From NCBI GenBank assembly GCA_028720205.1, contig JAQYLE010000039.1, positions 1-64,000 on the forward strand: a DNA stretch of 64,000 nucleotides. Direction: 5' to 3'. The stretch is from Clostridia bacterium (GTDB taxonomy: Bacteria; Bacillota; Clostridia; Christensenellales; Borkfalkiaceae). Below, in pieces: positions 63,796 to 64,000 of the stretch. Numbering within the stretch: the first letter of the stretch is position 1; every line of letters starts with the position of its first letter. Both the position numbers and the translations under genes were made by a program. The notes under the pieces are model-generated. The model was not told where the DNA came from. It saw only the letters and a program-made list of their open reading frames with translations, and did no database searches.

Positions 63796-64000
63796 ATGTA
63801 CGATATCCTGAATAAAATAAATTCTCCCGAAGACGTGAAAAAACTGAGCGTGATCGAATTGAAAGAACTCGCCCGCGATATCCGCGAGGCGTTGTTTAAC
63901 AGGTTGACGAAAATCGGCGGACATTGCGCCCCGAACTTCGGCGCGGTAGAGGCGGAAATCGCTATGCACTACGTGTTTTCATCGCCGAAAGACAAATTCG
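63796..64000 (+). CDS. dxs: 1-deoxy-D-xylulose-5-phosphate synthase, N-terminal part
   Basis: The first 68 codons of a gene that runs off the window. The sequence DILNKINSPEDVKKLSVIELKELARDIREAL and KIGGHCAPNFGAVEAEIAMHYVFSSPKDKF matches the N-terminus of DXS, including the GGH thiamine-diphosphate region. DXS condenses pyruvate and glyceraldehyde 3-phosphate to start isoprenoid synthesis by the MEP pathway. The ATG follows AAAGAGGTAAAATTT, 5 bp after the ParB-like stop, suggesting cotranscription. Confidence 0.85.
   Translation, partial: MYDILNKINSPEDVKKLSVIELKELARDIREALFNRLTKIGGHCAPNFGAVEAEIAMHYVFSSPKDKF

Overview
The window looks like a chromosomal segment of an anaerobic, probably gut-dwelling Clostridia-type Firmicute. 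Support comes from the tig-clpP-clpX-lon-engB block, RqcH, PyrR attenuation, DUF6198/YczE, QueH, DegV, strong sigma-A type promoters (TTGACA-17-TATAAT) and AGGAGG ribosome binding sites. I cannot name the genus from sequence alone. There are no insertion sequences, prophage genes, CRISPR arrays or rRNA genes.

Layout. 0.1-3.0 kb: an AraC/GyrI-type regulator converging on rqcH. 3.2-10.2 kb: protein quality control (trigger factor, ClpP, ClpX, Lon) and the ribosome-assembly GTPase EngB. 10.3-17.0 kb: a large ABC-FtsX fusion, a SecB-like chaperone with its own promoter, and a TetR-ABC-2 operon. 17.1-18.4 kb: mnmA and tRNA-Arg(CCG). 18.7-43.5 kb: an accessory carbohydrate island. It holds two secreted proteins built from the same unrecognised ~100-residue repeat, a DUF4838 protein joined to one of them across an A9 run, a 46-aa peptide missing from the ORF track, an AraC regulator, and a sugar ABC importer (two permeases plus binding lipoprotein, no ATPase). 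It continues with a DUF4091/GH123-like lipoprotein, an unknown lipoprotein, a rhamnosidase-like gene cut by an in-frame TAA, and an opposite-strand hexuronate operon (GH2 enzyme, uxaB, uxaA, uxaC). 43.6-46.0 kb: the TIGR03915/TIGR03916 radical-SAM DNA repair pair with LexA-like boxes. 46.3-48.9 kb: DegV, QueH, a YczE-like membrane protein. 49.0-53.4 kb: a MarR-regulated heterodimeric ABC exporter. 53.5-55.8 kb: an attenuated pyrR-uracil permease operon. 55.9-64 kb: a DeoR regulator, an unknown gene coupled to cysS, a short alaS, ftsH, a ParB-like protein lacking the N-terminal domain, and the start of dxs.

How it fits together. The 18.7-43.5 kb island reads as capture of a uronic-acid and probably rhamnose-containing glycan: surface proteins and lipoproteins bind or trim it, the ABC system imports fragments, cytoplasmic rhamnosidase-like and GH2 enzymes split them, and UxaC/UxaB/UxaA convert hexuronate to 2-keto-3-deoxygluconate. 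The substrate is inferred from gene families.

Stretches over 300 bp without a gene: 18417-18761 (terminator, inverted repeat, upstream element, promoter), 23335-23650 (two divergent promoters and the second copy of the upstream element), 53396-53729 (pyrR promoter and attenuator leader) and 56648-56958 (two divergent promoters). The most noteworthy items are the A9 junction, the repeat family with its shared promoter element, and the likely SOS control of the radical-SAM repair pair.
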